Positions 1-7,798 of a stretch of 19,210 bases of DNA are shown in pieces. Each line of letters opens with the position of its first letter. Within the stretch, counting starts at the first letter, position 1. The stretch covers positions 1-19,210 of the forward strand of contig CAJMON010000061.1 in NCBI GenBank assembly GCA_905214955.1, in the 5' to 3' direction. The notes under the pieces were generated by a model that saw only the letters and a list, made by a program, of their open reading frames with translations, had not been told where the DNA came from and did no database searches. This stretch comes from an uncultured bacterium (GTDB taxonomy: Bacteria; Bacillota; Clostridia; Lachnospirales; Lachnospiraceae). The translations under genes and the position numbers were made by a program.

Positions 1-114
1 TTAAACACATTTAACTATATTAAGCAATATGTTTAGTTACTTATAAGTTTCTCCTGCTTCTTTTTCAATGGTACATTTATCATACCATTTTCCTTCCAAA
101 AAATATAGAGAATA

Positions 115-123
115 TGTTATAGT
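115..123 (+). promoter_or_regulatory. Candidate extended -10 promoter element for the metallopeptidase gene
   Basis: An extended -10 element, TGTTATAGT, lies 45 bases before the start codon at 168 in very AT-rich DNA. No good -35 hexamer stands at the expected distance, so this is a weak call. A short inverted repeat (AATGGTA/TACCATT, 67-89) just upstream could be the end of a transcript entering from outside the window. Confidence 0.3.
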
Positions 124-167
124 TTTTTTGAAGCTTTCAAGCATTTTCAGAAAGAAGGAACTATCCC

Positions 168-743
168 ATGACAGACAGCCACCCCATTCCTTATACCTTA
201 GAGCGGAAATCCATCAAAAATCTTTACCTGCGCATTTACCCGGACGGAAGTATCCATGTCACCGCTCCCAGGCGGATGCCCCTCTCTCAGATTGAGGCAT
301 TTCTTGTAAAAAAAGAGGACTGGATCCGAAAGCATCAGGAAAACGTAATGCATCCTGCTGCCTTAGACCCTGCCCTTTCTTCTTTTCTTCCGCTTCCAGC
401 CATGGACCGGGAAGCACTGCGTGCCAGACTCTCATTGCAGATTCCTGTTTTTCTGAAAAAATGGGAACCTGTCATGAAAGTACATGCTCTTGAATGGCGC
501 ATCCGGGATATGCATACCCGCTGGGGCACCTGCAATGTTCGGGATAAGCGTATCTGGATTGCCCAGGCTCTTGGCGCCTATCCGGAAGAATGTCTGGAAT
601 ACGTCATCGTCCACGAACTGTGCCATCTGTTAGAGCCCAGCCACAATGCCGTTTTTCATCAATACATGACCCGGTTTCTTCCGGACTGGAAGGAGCGGAA
701 AGACCTGTTAAACGCCCTTTCCAAAGCCTCCCAGCCCCGTTAA
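168..743 (+). CDS. YgjP/SprT-like zinc metallopeptidase (DUF45/M48-type), 191 aa
   Basis: This is a predicted cytoplasmic zinc metallopeptidase of the YgjP (DUF45) group. The zinc motif HELCH sits at residues 149-153, with a likely third ligand His159 in SHNAVFH. The family's WGSC-type motif appears as RWGTCN at 118-123. The N-terminal part (about 10-60) resembles the usual beta-rich region of these proteins. There is no signal peptide or membrane segment. The start at 168 is supported by AAGGAA seven bases upstream. The length is slightly short for the family, which usually has about 220-240 residues. Physiological substrates of this family are poorly known, so no specific role is claimed. 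The stop codon is 5 bp from the convergent trpA stop, leaving no room for a terminator. Confidence 0.85.
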   Translation: MTDSHPIPYTLERKSIKNLYLRIYPDGSIHVTAPRRMPLSQIEAFLVKKEDWIRKHQENVMHPAALDPALSSFLPLPAMDREALRARLSLQIPVFLKKWEPVMKVHALEWRIRDMHTRWGTCNVRDKRIWIAQALGAYPEECLEYVIVHELCHLLEPSHNAVFHQYMTRFLPDWKERKDLLNALSKASQPR

Positions 744-748
744 TGCCT

Positions 749-1528
749 TTACTCGGCGGTCTTTAATGCTTCTTTCATAGAATGAACATATTCGTATACG
801 TGAGGTCCTGCCTCTGCTCCATATTTTTCAATGATCTTCACAATGGCACTTCCTACAATGACACCGTCTGCAATCTTGCCGATCCTGGCTGCCTGTTCCG
901 GTTTGTTGATGCCAAATCCAACTGCTGCAGGCAGATCGGAAGCTCTTTTGACTGCGGCCAGAATGCCATCCAGGTCTGTGGTGATCTGGCTTCTCATGCC
1001 AGTAACGCCCATGGAGGACACAATGTACAAAAATCCGCTTCCGTGGCTGGCAATTTCACCGATCCGCTGTTCTGATGTGGGAGCAATCAGAGAAATCACA
1101 TCCACACCATGAGCCTTTGCAATAGGCTCCAGCTCTCCTTTTTCTTCGTAAGGCATGTCCGGAATGATGATGCCGTCAATGCCCACTTCCTCGCAGCGTG
1201 CAAAGAAGCGCTCATATCCATAATGGAACACCGGGTTTAAGTAGGTCATAAATGCCAGGGGAATCTGGGTCTTTTTTCTTAACCCTTCCACCATTGCAAA
1301 AATCTTGTCTGTGGTAGTGCCCACAGAAAGCGCCCGAATATTGGCATCCTGGATGACCACACCTTCTGCGATAGGATCGGAAAACGGAATGCCGATCTCA
1401 ATTAAGTCCGCTCCTGCCCGCTCCATTTCCAGGATAAATTCTTCTGTCTTGTCCAAAGACGGATCTCCTGCTGTCAGAAATCCGATAAATGCTTTTTTAT
1501 TCTGAAATGCATTTGCAATCTTACTCAT
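749..1528 (-). CDS. trpA: Tryptophan synthase alpha subunit
   Basis: TrpA cleaves indole-3-glycerol phosphate to indole and glyceraldehyde-3-phosphate and channels indole to TrpB in the alpha2-beta2 complex. The 259-residue protein has the TIM-barrel signatures of the family: FLTAGDPS near residue 17 and DLIEIGIPFSDP at 41-52, with catalytic Glu44 (Glu49 in Salmonella numbering). The residue aligning with the second catalytic acid, Asp60, is Glu55 in AEGVVIQ, and the usual following Pro is Val. The start at 1528 is chosen over an upstream in-frame codon (1567) because GGGAGGA precedes it and MSKIANAF matches the usual N-terminus. The start overlaps the trpB stop by 8 bp (ATGAGTAA), which suggests translational coupling. 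It is the last gene of the trp operon, and no terminator is visible after it. Confidence 0.97.
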   Translation of the reverse strand: MSKIANAFQNKKAFIGFLTAGDPSLDKTEEFILEMERAGADLIEIGIPFSDPIAEGVVIQDANIRALSVGTTTDKIFAMVEGLRKKTQIPLAFMTYLNPVFHYGYERFFARCEEVGIDGIIIPDMPYEEKGELEPIAKAHGVDVISLIAPTSEQRIGEIASHGSGFLYIVSSMGVTGMRSQITTDLDGILAAVKRASDLPAAVGFGINKPEQAARIGKIADGVIVGSAIVKIIEKYGAEAGPHVYEYVHSMKEALKTAE

Positions 1529-2705
1529 AAATGTTCCTCCCTCTGTACCGTGCAATGGCTGCCACATCTTTATCTCCCCGCCCTGACAGGCAGATGATTA
1601 CGCTGTCGTCTTTGGATAAGGTGGGTACCAGTTTTCTCGCATATGCCACTGCGTGGGCGCTTTCAATGGCACAGATAATACCTTCTTTTCTTGCCAGGTA
1701 TTCAAAGGCATCTACTGCCTCATCATCGGTTACCGGATAATATTCTGCTCTTCCGGTATCATGCAGCCATGCATGTTCCGGTCCGATTCCCGGATAGTCC
1801 AAACCTGCGGAAATGGAATACACCGGAGCGATCTGTCCGTATTCGTCCTGGCAGAAATAGGATTTCATGCCATGGAAAATACCATGCTCACCCTTGGCAA
1901 TGGTAGCTGCATGTTTCTCAGTATGAATACCTTTTCCTGCTGCCTCACAGCCGATGAGCCGTACATCCTTGTCATTGATGAAGTTGTAGAACATGCCCAT
2001 AGCATTGCTGCCGCCGCCTACGCAGGCCATAACGGCTGCCGGAAGCTTTCCTTCATATTCCAGAATCTGCTCTCTGGCTTCCTTGCTGATGACAGACTGA
2101 AAATCTCTTACAATGGTGGGGAAGGGATGGGGACCCATAACCGATCCTAACACATAATGGATATCGCTGACCCGGTTGACCCACTCCCGCATGGTCTCAT
2201 TGACGGCATCTTTTAAAGTCATGGTTCCGCTGGTCACCGGATGTACCTTAGCTCCCAAAAGTTCCATCCGGTATACATTTAATGCCTGCCGGTCTGTATC
2301 TTCCTTGCCCATGAAAATTTCACATTCCATATCCAGAAGGGCTGCTGCGGTAGCTGTAGCAACGCCGTGCTGGCCTGCACCGGTTTCTGCAATGACACGG
2401 GTTTTTCCCATTTTCTTTGCCATAAGCACCTGGCCCAGTACGTTGTTGATTTTATGGGAACCGGTGTGGTTTAAATCCTCTCTTTTCAGGTAAACCTTTG
2501 CTCCTCCCAGATCTTTTGTCATCTTTTCTGCATAATACAGAAGGGAGGGACGGCCTGCATATTCTCTCAACAGCTTGTCCAGCTCTGCATTAAACTCCGG
2601 ATCCTTTTTATAAAATTGATAGCATTCCTCCAGATGGATGATTTCATTCATCAGTGTTTCCGGAATGTACTGTCCTCCGTAAATTCCAAATCTGCCTTTT
2701 TCCAT
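1521..2705 (-). CDS. trpB: Tryptophan synthase beta subunit
   Basis: TrpB is the PLP enzyme that condenses indole with L-serine to make L-tryptophan. The 394-residue length and N-terminus (GRFGIYGGQYIPETLM) are typical of the TrpB1 class that partners with TrpA. The PLP-binding lysine is Lys85 in NHTGSHKINN (79-88). The glycine-rich phosphate cup is CVGGGSNAMGMF, around residues 228-239. The gene lies one base after the trpF stop and overlaps trpA by 8 bp, so it sits tightly inside the operon. The start codon at 2705 is the only sensible one. Confidence 0.98.
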   Translation of the reverse strand: MEKGRFGIYGGQYIPETLMNEIIHLEECYQFYKKDPEFNAELDKLLREYAGRPSLLYYAEKMTKDLGGAKVYLKREDLNHTGSHKINNVLGQVLMAKKMGKTRVIAETGAGQHGVATATAAALLDMECEIFMGKEDTDRQALNVYRMELLGAKVHPVTSGTMTLKDAVNETMREWVNRVSDIHYVLGSVMGPHPFPTIVRDFQSVISKEAREQILEYEGKLPAAVMACVGGGSNAMGMFYNFINDKDVRLIGCEAAGKGIHTEKHAATIAKGEHGIFHGMKSYFCQDEYGQIAPVYSISAGLDYPGIGPEHAWLHDTGRAEYYPVTDDEAVDAFEYLARKEGIICAIESAHAVAYARKLVPTLSKDDSVIICLSGRGDKDVAAIARYRGRNIYE

Positions 2706-2706
2706 A

Positions 2707-3324
2707 TCACATTCTCCTCACCATTTCTGTCAGCCTGCGCATTTTTTCCGGATCTTTCCATCCGTCCGTCTCTGCACCGCTGCTTACATCCACCCCGAAA
2801 GGAGCGGTTCTTTTGACTGCTTCTTCTATATTTTCCATCCGGATTCCTCCGGCAATGAAAAATGGCTGTTTTACCATGATTCCTGCTTTCTCTGCCAGGC
2901 TCCAGTCAAAGGCTTTTCCTGTTCCACCGGCTCCGTGGTCAAACAAAAGATATTCTGCCGGGCTTTTGGATGCCTCTTCAATATCTTCTATGGTTTCCAC
3001 AGAAAACGCCTTGATTACCGGTTTTCCGGTCTTTTCCTGAATGAAGCGGATTTCTTCCTGGGATTCCTTTCCCTGCAGCTGGGCAAACTGGATCACATCT
3101 TTTTGCAGAAGGCGGATCACCTGCTCTGTGGGCGCATTTACAAACACACCAACGGCCTGAATATCTGGAACTAACTGGCCTGCCAGAACTTCGGCCTGTT
3201 CCTCGGATACCTGCCGTCTGCTTTTTGCAAATACAAATCCAATGTAATCCGGCCTGGATTCATTGACTGCCTGGATATCACATGCCCTGGTCAGTCCGCA
3301 GATCTTGATCTTTGTGCCGCTCAT
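2707..3324 (-). CDS. trpF: Phosphoribosylanthranilate isomerase
   Basis: TrpF carries out the Amadori rearrangement of N-(5-phosphoribosyl)anthranilate to CdRP, the third step from anthranilate. The 205-residue TIM barrel has KICGLT at 7-12 with catalytic Cys9, the LLFDHGAGGTGKAFDW segment around 126-141, and GVDVSSGAE at 177-185 with the conserved Asp179. It is a separate protein here, not fused to TrpC as in enterobacteria. The start overlaps the trpC stop in an ATGA arrangement (3321-3324), which favours coupled translation. Confidence 0.97.
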   Translation of the reverse strand: MSGTKIKICGLTRACDIQAVNESRPDYIGFVFAKSRRQVSEEQAEVLAGQLVPDIQAVGVFVNAPTEQVIRLLQKDVIQFAQLQGKESQEEIRFIQEKTGKPVIKAFSVETIEDIEEASKSPAEYLLFDHGAGGTGKAFDWSLAEKAGIMVKQPFFIAGGIRMENIEEAVKRTAPFGVDVSSGAETDGWKDPEKMRRLTEMVRRM

Positions 3325-4106
3325 CCATTCTGTCCTTTCAGCTGTGCCAGCATCGCCTTTTTATCCGGGCTTCTCATAAAGGTTTCTCCGATGAGTACAC
3401 CGTCCACACCAGCTTCTTCCAGTGGCATGATATCTTCTCTGGTACGGATGCCGCTCTCCGATACAAACACAGTCTCTGGCGGCACCAGTTTTCTTAAGCG
3501 GACGCTGGTTTCCATATCTACCTGGAAATTTTCCAGATTCCGGTTGTTCACTCCCAAAATATCTGCCCCTGCTTTTAACGCTTTTTCCACCTGGGCTTCG
3601 CTGTGGGCTTCTGTCAGGGCTGACAACCCAAGCTTCCAGCTGACTTCCAGATACTCCTTTAACTGGGCTTCTGTAAGAAGCTCGCTGATCAGAAGCACAG
3701 CAGAAGCACCAAGAAGTTTTGCCTCATAAATCTGATACACATCTACCACAAAATCTTTCCGAAGTGTGGGAATGGACACCATTTGGCTGATTTCCTGCAG
3801 ATACCGGGGACTTCCCTGGAAATAATCCGGCTCTGTCAGCACGGATATGGAGCTGGCCCCTGCCTCCTGGTACTCTTTTGCAATTTCCAGATAGGGAAAG
3901 GTTTCTGCAATCACGCCTTTGGAAGGAGACGCTTTTTTTACTTCACAGATAAAAGACATTCCCGGCGCTTTTAAGGCTTTCTTAAAGGGAAATCCGGTGT
4001 TGGCATTCATCCCTTGGGCTTTTGCCTGCACCTCTTTTAGGGGAACTTCTTCTTTGATTTTTTCCAGACGTTTTCTGGTATTTTCTGCGATTTCCTGTAA
4101 TATCAT
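3321..4106 (-). CDS. trpC: Indole-3-glycerol phosphate synthase
   Basis: TrpC closes the ring of CdRP with decarboxylation to give indole-3-glycerol phosphate. The 261-residue protein shows the family block FICEVKKASPSKG with its catalytic lysine, then TEPDYFQGS, RKDFVVDVYQI, and the C-terminal SESGIRTREDI and GVLIGETFM phosphate-binding loops. The start at 4106 is preferred over an in-frame codon at 4199. It gives the standard MILQEIAENTRKRLE N-terminus with AGAGAGG upstream, while the longer form would run into the end of trpD. It lies 31 bp after trpD and overlaps trpF by 4 bp. Confidence 0.96.
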   Translation of the reverse strand: MILQEIAENTRKRLEKIKEEVPLKEVQAKAQGMNANTGFPFKKALKAPGMSFICEVKKASPSKGVIAETFPYLEIAKEYQEAGASSISVLTEPDYFQGSPRYLQEISQMVSIPTLRKDFVVDVYQIYEAKLLGASAVLLISELLTEAQLKEYLEVSWKLGLSALTEAHSEAQVEKALKAGADILGVNNRNLENFQVDMETSVRLRKLVPPETVFVSESGIRTREDIMPLEEAGVDGVLIGETFMRSPDKKAMLAQLKGQNG

Positions 4107-4137
4107 GTCAATCCTCTCTGCCCTTTTCGTTTCTGCA

Positions 4138-5148
4138 TTACAGCGTATTGGAAAGTGTCGCAAAGGCCTCCAGCTGTTTAGCTGCTTTTCCGGAAGCAAT
4201 CACTTCTCTTACTTCTTCCAGCGCTTCCTGCATGGTAATGCCGTCCTTTGCCAGATAAACAGCGGCTGCTGAGTTAAACAATACTGCATCGGTTTTTGGA
4301 CCCTTTGCTCCATTTAAAATATCTCTTGTAATCTGGGCATTTTCTGCCGACGTTCCGCCTGCCAGATCTTCTTTTCTGCACCGTGTCATTCCCAAGTCTT
4401 CCGGTGTCAGCACATAATCTTTGAAAGTTCCATTCCGCAGTTCGCACACGGTAGTGGGAGCGCTCATGGAAATCTCATCCAGTCCGTCCTGTCCGAATAC
4501 CACCATGGCTTTTTTCACGCCTAAATTCGCCAGAACCTGTGCCAGGGGTTTTACCAGCGCTTCGTTATAGACACCCATCAGCTCCATGTTGGCACCTGCC
4601 GGGTTTGCCAGGGGACCAAGGACATTAAAAACGGTGCGGATTCCCAGCTCTCTTCTCACTGGGGCCACATACTTCATGGCAATGTGGTAATTCTGGGCAA
4701 ATAAGAAACACAGGTTGATCTCGTCTAAAATCCGGCGGCTCTTTTCCGGTTCCAAGGTAATGTTGACGCCCAGTGCCTCCAGTACATCGGCTGCTCCGGA
4801 TTTGCTGGAGGCTGCCCGGTTTCCATGTTTTGCCACTGGAATGCCTGCTGCAGACACCACGATGGAAGAAGTGGTGGAAATGTTAAAGCTGTTGGCATGG
4901 TCTCCGCCGGTTCCCACGATCTCTAACACGTCTCTGTCCTGGAGAAGCTTGATGCAGTGCCTGCGCATACCAGCAGCACAGGCGGTAATCTCATCAATGG
5001 TTTCGCCCTTCATGGCCAGTGCGGTTAAGAATGCACTCATCTGGATCTGGGAAGCCTCTCCTCCCATGATCTCATCCATCACCTGTTCTGCTTCTTCAAA
5101 AGTAAGGTTTTCTTTGTTTACTACTTTCATAATTGCTTCACGGATCAT
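4138..5148 (-). CDS. trpD: Anthranilate phosphoribosyltransferase
   Basis: TrpD transfers phosphoribose from PRPP to anthranilate. The 336-residue protein has the class IV phosphoribosyltransferase signatures: GTGGD at 79-83 (PRPP/Mg binding), NISTTSS just after it, and KHGNRAASSKSGAADVLEALG from 107. Residues 1-70 form the usual small helical domain. It is not fused to TrpG. The start at 5148 has AGGGAG nine bases upstream; a second Met seven codons in (MKVVNKEN) is possible but has no better ribosome binding site. Confidence 0.97.
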   Translation of the reverse strand: MIREAIMKVVNKENLTFEEAEQVMDEIMGGEASQIQMSAFLTALAMKGETIDEITACAAGMRRHCIKLLQDRDVLEIVGTGGDHANSFNISTTSSIVVSAAGIPVAKHGNRAASSKSGAADVLEALGVNITLEPEKSRRILDEINLCFLFAQNYHIAMKYVAPVRRELGIRTVFNVLGPLANPAGANMELMGVYNEALVKPLAQVLANLGVKKAMVVFGQDGLDEISMSAPTTVCELRNGTFKDYVLTPEDLGMTRCRKEDLAGGTSAENAQITRDILNGAKGPKTDAVLFNSAAAVYLAKDGITMQEALEEVREVIASGKAAKQLEAFATLSNTL

Positions 5149-5205
5149 ATCGTTATTCTCCCTTCTGCCGTTTCTGTTTGTCTTTTTCTATTTTCTTTGA
5201 ATCTC

Positions 5206-5781
5206 TTATTTCCGGGAAATTTTCAGAAAATTCTCAATCATTTTCTGTCCGTCCGGTGTCAGAATGGATTCCGGATGAAACTGCAGCCCGTAAATGGGAT
5301 AGGTTTTGTGAGCCACTGCCATGATTTCTCCCTCCGCCGTCTGTGCTGTGATTTTCAATTCTTCTGGAAGTGTCTCTTTTACACCTGCCAGGGAATGGTA
5401 TCTGGCCACCGGCACTTCTTCTGGAAGCCCATCAAAAATCGGGCAGGTCAAGTCTAATTTTGCCATGGACTGTTTTCCATGCATCAGTCTTCCTGCGTAG
5501 GAAACCGTTCCGCCAAAGACTTCATAGATGGCCTGATGTCCTAAGCACACACCCAGGATTGGAAACTCTCCTGCCAGTTCTTTTGCTGCCTGCTCACAGA
5601 TGCCTGCTTCCTTTGGGCGGCCAGGCCCTGGAGATAAAATCAGGGCTTCCGGCGCCATCTGCCGGATTTCTTCTACAGTCAGTTCATCGTTTCGTACCAC
5701 TTTGATGTCCGGATTTACCTGTCCTACTGCCTGGTACAGGTTGTAGGAAAAGCTGTCATAGTTGTCAATCAGAAGAATCAT
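5206..5781 (-). CDS. trpG: Anthranilate synthase component II (glutamine amidotransferase)
   Basis: TrpG is the class I glutamine amidotransferase that feeds ammonia to TrpE. All three catalytic residues are visible in the 191-residue protein: Cys79 in GVCLGHQ, and His169 and Glu171 in FHPES. The N-terminal MILLIDNYDSFSYNL is diagnostic. The start at 5781 overlaps the trpE stop by 4 bp (ATGA), so the two subunits are likely made in balance. In-frame codons upstream lie inside trpE and are rejected. Such proteins sometimes also serve PabB in folate synthesis; nothing here decides that, but the operon position favours TrpG. Confidence 0.96.
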   Translation of the reverse strand: MILLIDNYDSFSYNLYQAVGQVNPDIKVVRNDELTVEEIRQMAPEALILSPGPGRPKEAGICEQAAKELAGEFPILGVCLGHQAIYEVFGGTVSYAGRLMHGKQSMAKLDLTCPIFDGLPEEVPVARYHSLAGVKETLPEELKITAQTAEGEIMAVAHKTYPIYGLQFHPESILTPDGQKMIENFLKISRK

Positions 5782-7256
5782 AATTTTGCTCCTCCCTGTG
5801 CTTTTTCCAGTGCACTCACCACTGCCTGCGCTTTGTTGATGCATTCCTGGTATTCTTTTTCCGGCACGCTGTCTGCTACGATTCCGGCACCTGACCGGAT
5901 AAAGACTTTTCCGTTTTTCTTAAAGGCAATCCGGATAGCAATGCAGGTATCCATGTTTCCGGTGAAATCCAGATATCCAATGGCTCCTCCATAAATACCA
6001 CGCTTGTTGTTCTCCAGTTCGTTGATGATCTGGCAGGCACGCACCTTTGGTGCCCCGGAAAGGGTTCCTGCCGGGAGGACACTGGCAATGGCATCCAGGG
6101 CATCTTTGTCTTTGGCAATGGTTCCTTCTACCATAGAAGCGATGTGCATGACGTGGGAATATTTCACCACATCCATGTATTTTTCTACTTTGACACTGCC
6201 AAACTCGCTGACTTTTCCGATATCATTTCTTCCAAGATCCACCAGCATATTGTGCTCTGCCCGTTCTTTTTCATCTGCCAGAAGCTCTTCTTTTAACCGG
6301 GTATCTTCTTCTTCGTTCTTTCCTCTGGGTCTGGTTCCTGCTAATGGGAAAGTATGAAGGATGCCGTCTTCTAACTTCACCAAGGTTTCCGGGGATGCAC
6401 CTACAATTTCAATGTCATTGCTGGAAAAATAAAACATATAGGGGGAAGGATTGCTAAGCCGCATGATCCGGTACGCATTGAAAAGACTTCCCTCAAAATC
6501 CGCTTCCAGGCGGTTGGAAAGCACAACCTGGAAAATGTCTCCTTCGTAAATATATCGTTTTGCTTTTTCTACCATTTGACAGTAGGCTTCTTTTTCAAAC
6601 AGCGGCCGGATCTTTGAAGTCATCCGTCCTTCCGGAATCTCTGCCTTTTCAGACTGCAGAAGCGCTTCCATGTCTGCCAGCTGTTTTTCAGCTTCCTGGT
6701 ACTGTTCTTCTGCCGTCTTTTGGGCATCCAGCTTCAGGTTGTAGATCAGAACCATTTTCTGTTTTAAATGATCAAACGCAATGATTTTATCAAACAGCAT
6801 CAGGTCTACATCTTTGAATTTTTCCTGATCTTCCGCATCCAGGTTTAAAGTGGGCTCACTGTATCGGATATAGTCGTAAGCGAAGTATCCGATCAGACCT
6901 CCGGTAAGGGAGGGAATCCCTGGAAACCGGGGCGCTTTGTGTTCCCGTATGATCTCCCGGATAGCTTCCTGCGGCTTGTCTGTAATGGTCTGCCCTTCTG
7001 CCTTCCGGTCAATGGTCAGCCTGCCGTTCTCACAGGTGAGTTCCATTTTCGGATCATATCCCAAGAAGGAGTATCTTCCCCACTGTCTGTTGTCTTCCAT
7101 ACTTTCCAGAAGAAAGCAGTGGCTGCTGGCCTTCTTTAAAATTCCCAGCACCTGGATGGGAGAATACAGGTCTGCAAGGATTTCCTTGGAAAAAGGAATG
7201 GCTTTAAATTCGTTCTGTTCGATGATTGCTTTAGTTTCTTCAAATGATGGATACAT
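5778..7256 (-). CDS. trpE: Anthranilate synthase component I
   Basis: TrpE converts chorismate plus ammonia (from TrpG) to anthranilate, the committed step of tryptophan synthesis. The protein has 492 residues. The tryptophan feedback motif LLES is at 49-52. The chorismate-binding domain carries IYEGDIFQVVLSNR, AGTRPRG, LVDLGRNDIG, VLPAGTLSGAPKVRA and IRSGAGIVADS. The start at 7256 (MYPSFEETKAI) has a strong AGGAGG nine bases upstream. An open frame continues upstream to 7385 through the leader hairpins but has no ribosome binding site and no homology, so it is not used. This is the first gene of the operon, behind the T-box. Confidence 0.97.
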   Translation of the reverse strand: MYPSFEETKAIIEQNEFKAIPFSKEILADLYSPIQVLGILKKASSHCFLLESMEDNRQWGRYSFLGYDPKMELTCENGRLTIDRKAEGQTITDKPQEAIREIIREHKAPRFPGIPSLTGGLIGYFAYDYIRYSEPTLNLDAEDQEKFKDVDLMLFDKIIAFDHLKQKMVLIYNLKLDAQKTAEEQYQEAEKQLADMEALLQSEKAEIPEGRMTSKIRPLFEKEAYCQMVEKAKRYIYEGDIFQVVLSNRLEADFEGSLFNAYRIMRLSNPSPYMFYFSSNDIEIVGASPETLVKLEDGILHTFPLAGTRPRGKNEEEDTRLKEELLADEKERAEHNMLVDLGRNDIGKVSEFGSVKVEKYMDVVKYSHVMHIASMVEGTIAKDKDALDAIASVLPAGTLSGAPKVRACQIINELENNKRGIYGGAIGYLDFTGNMDTCIAIRIAFKKNGKVFIRSGAGIVADSVPEKEYQECINKAQAVVSALEKAQGGAKL

Positions 7257-7337
7257 GATTTCCTCCTGTTCTGCCGGAGAGGACAGGGTGCAAGCACACA
7301 TGGGTGTAGATCTTTGTCCACTGTAATTCACAAGAAA

Positions 7338-7455
7338 GAATGTGCCTTGGCACATTCTCGCGCCGAGCGCGACCGCTTGCGACATGTTTCTTCTTCGCGC
7401 AAGTGCGCATCCCGCGAAGCGTTTTTTGTGTCATAGGGCGAAGTTTCCTATGACA
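7338..7455. repeat. GC-rich cluster of four perfect hairpins in the trpE 5' leader
   Basis: Four inverted repeats are packed into 118 bp between the T-box terminator and trpE. They are a perfect 20-nt palindrome GAATGTGCCTTGGCACATTC (7338-7357), TCGCGC-cga-GCGCGA (7358-7372), CTTCGCG/CGCGAAG (7393-7419) and TGTCATAGG/CCTATGACA (7429-7455). The base composition is more GC-rich than the flanks. It looks like an inserted intergenic repeat (REP/MITE-like) rather than part of the T-box, but only one copy lies in this window, so its mobility is not shown. It would be transcribed only when the T-box antiterminates. Confidence 0.6.
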
Positions 7456-7456
7456 T

Positions 7457-7495
7457 AAAAAAAGTCCCTGACAATAGTTCTCTATTGTCAAGGAC
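7457..7495 (-). terminator. T-box-controlled intrinsic terminator of the trp operon
   Basis: On the minus strand the 14-bp arms GUCCUUGACAAUAG and CUAUUGUCAGGGAC (one G-U pair) close a 4-nt loop and are followed by seven U residues. The 5' arm includes CCUU, which can instead pair with AAGG of the T-box sequence, so terminator and antiterminator exclude each other. Confidence 0.93.
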
Positions 7496-7740
7496 GAGTC
7501 ATACAAAGATATTCCCCGCGATACCACCTTGCTTTACGGTTTCCCGTACTCTCACGGAATACTAACATATTCCCGGCAACTAACGTATGCCCCACGTCGC
7601 AGAATACTCAGATGAACTCTTTTCACTGCGCCCTCAGCGGCCCATTTAACAGTCAGCGTTCTGCCCGGCTCTCACCCGCCCGGACTCTCTGGAAATGCCC
7701 CTCTGCCTTTATCCCCGCTTCATCGGTTTGAATGGAATCT
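7457..7740 (-). promoter_or_regulatory. T-box riboswitch, probably tRNA-Trp responsive, upstream of trpE
   Basis: The minus-strand leader holds the T-box core AAGGTGGTATCGCGG (7530-7516), a close match to the consensus AGGGTGGNACCGCG. Upstream are Stem I hallmarks: GATGAAG near 7723 and AGAGAG with a GGTGAGAG block between about 7690 and 7671. The antiterminator can form from AAGG with CCUU (7493-7490) and GCGGG with CUCGU, leaving the UGGU bulge free to pair with the tRNA acceptor end. The best specifier candidate is TGG (7644-7642) in the 3' side of Stem I, which codes for tryptophan and agrees with the trpEGDCFBA genes downstream. Uncharged tRNA would stabilise the antiterminator. The T-box call is firm; the specifier position is read by eye and less certain. 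Confidence 0.9.
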
Positions 7741-7798
7741 TCAATTTTCAGAATCTTGTAGCTTTTGTCTGCTACTGTTGTAATTTTTAATTTGTGTC

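Noticed and set aside
7257..7385. N-terminal extension of trpE to 7385
   Set aside because: The extension reads through the hairpin cluster, lacks a ribosome binding site and has no family similarity; the ATG at 7256 has a strong AGGAGG.
7240..7527. 95-codon open frame on the minus strand through the hairpin cluster before trpE
   Set aside because: It has no ribosome binding site, spans the terminator and palindromes, overlaps the trpE start in another frame, and its sequence follows from the inverted repeats.
7457..7740. Trp leader-peptide attenuator
   Set aside because: No short open frame with tandem Trp codons was found; the T-box motif explains the terminator.
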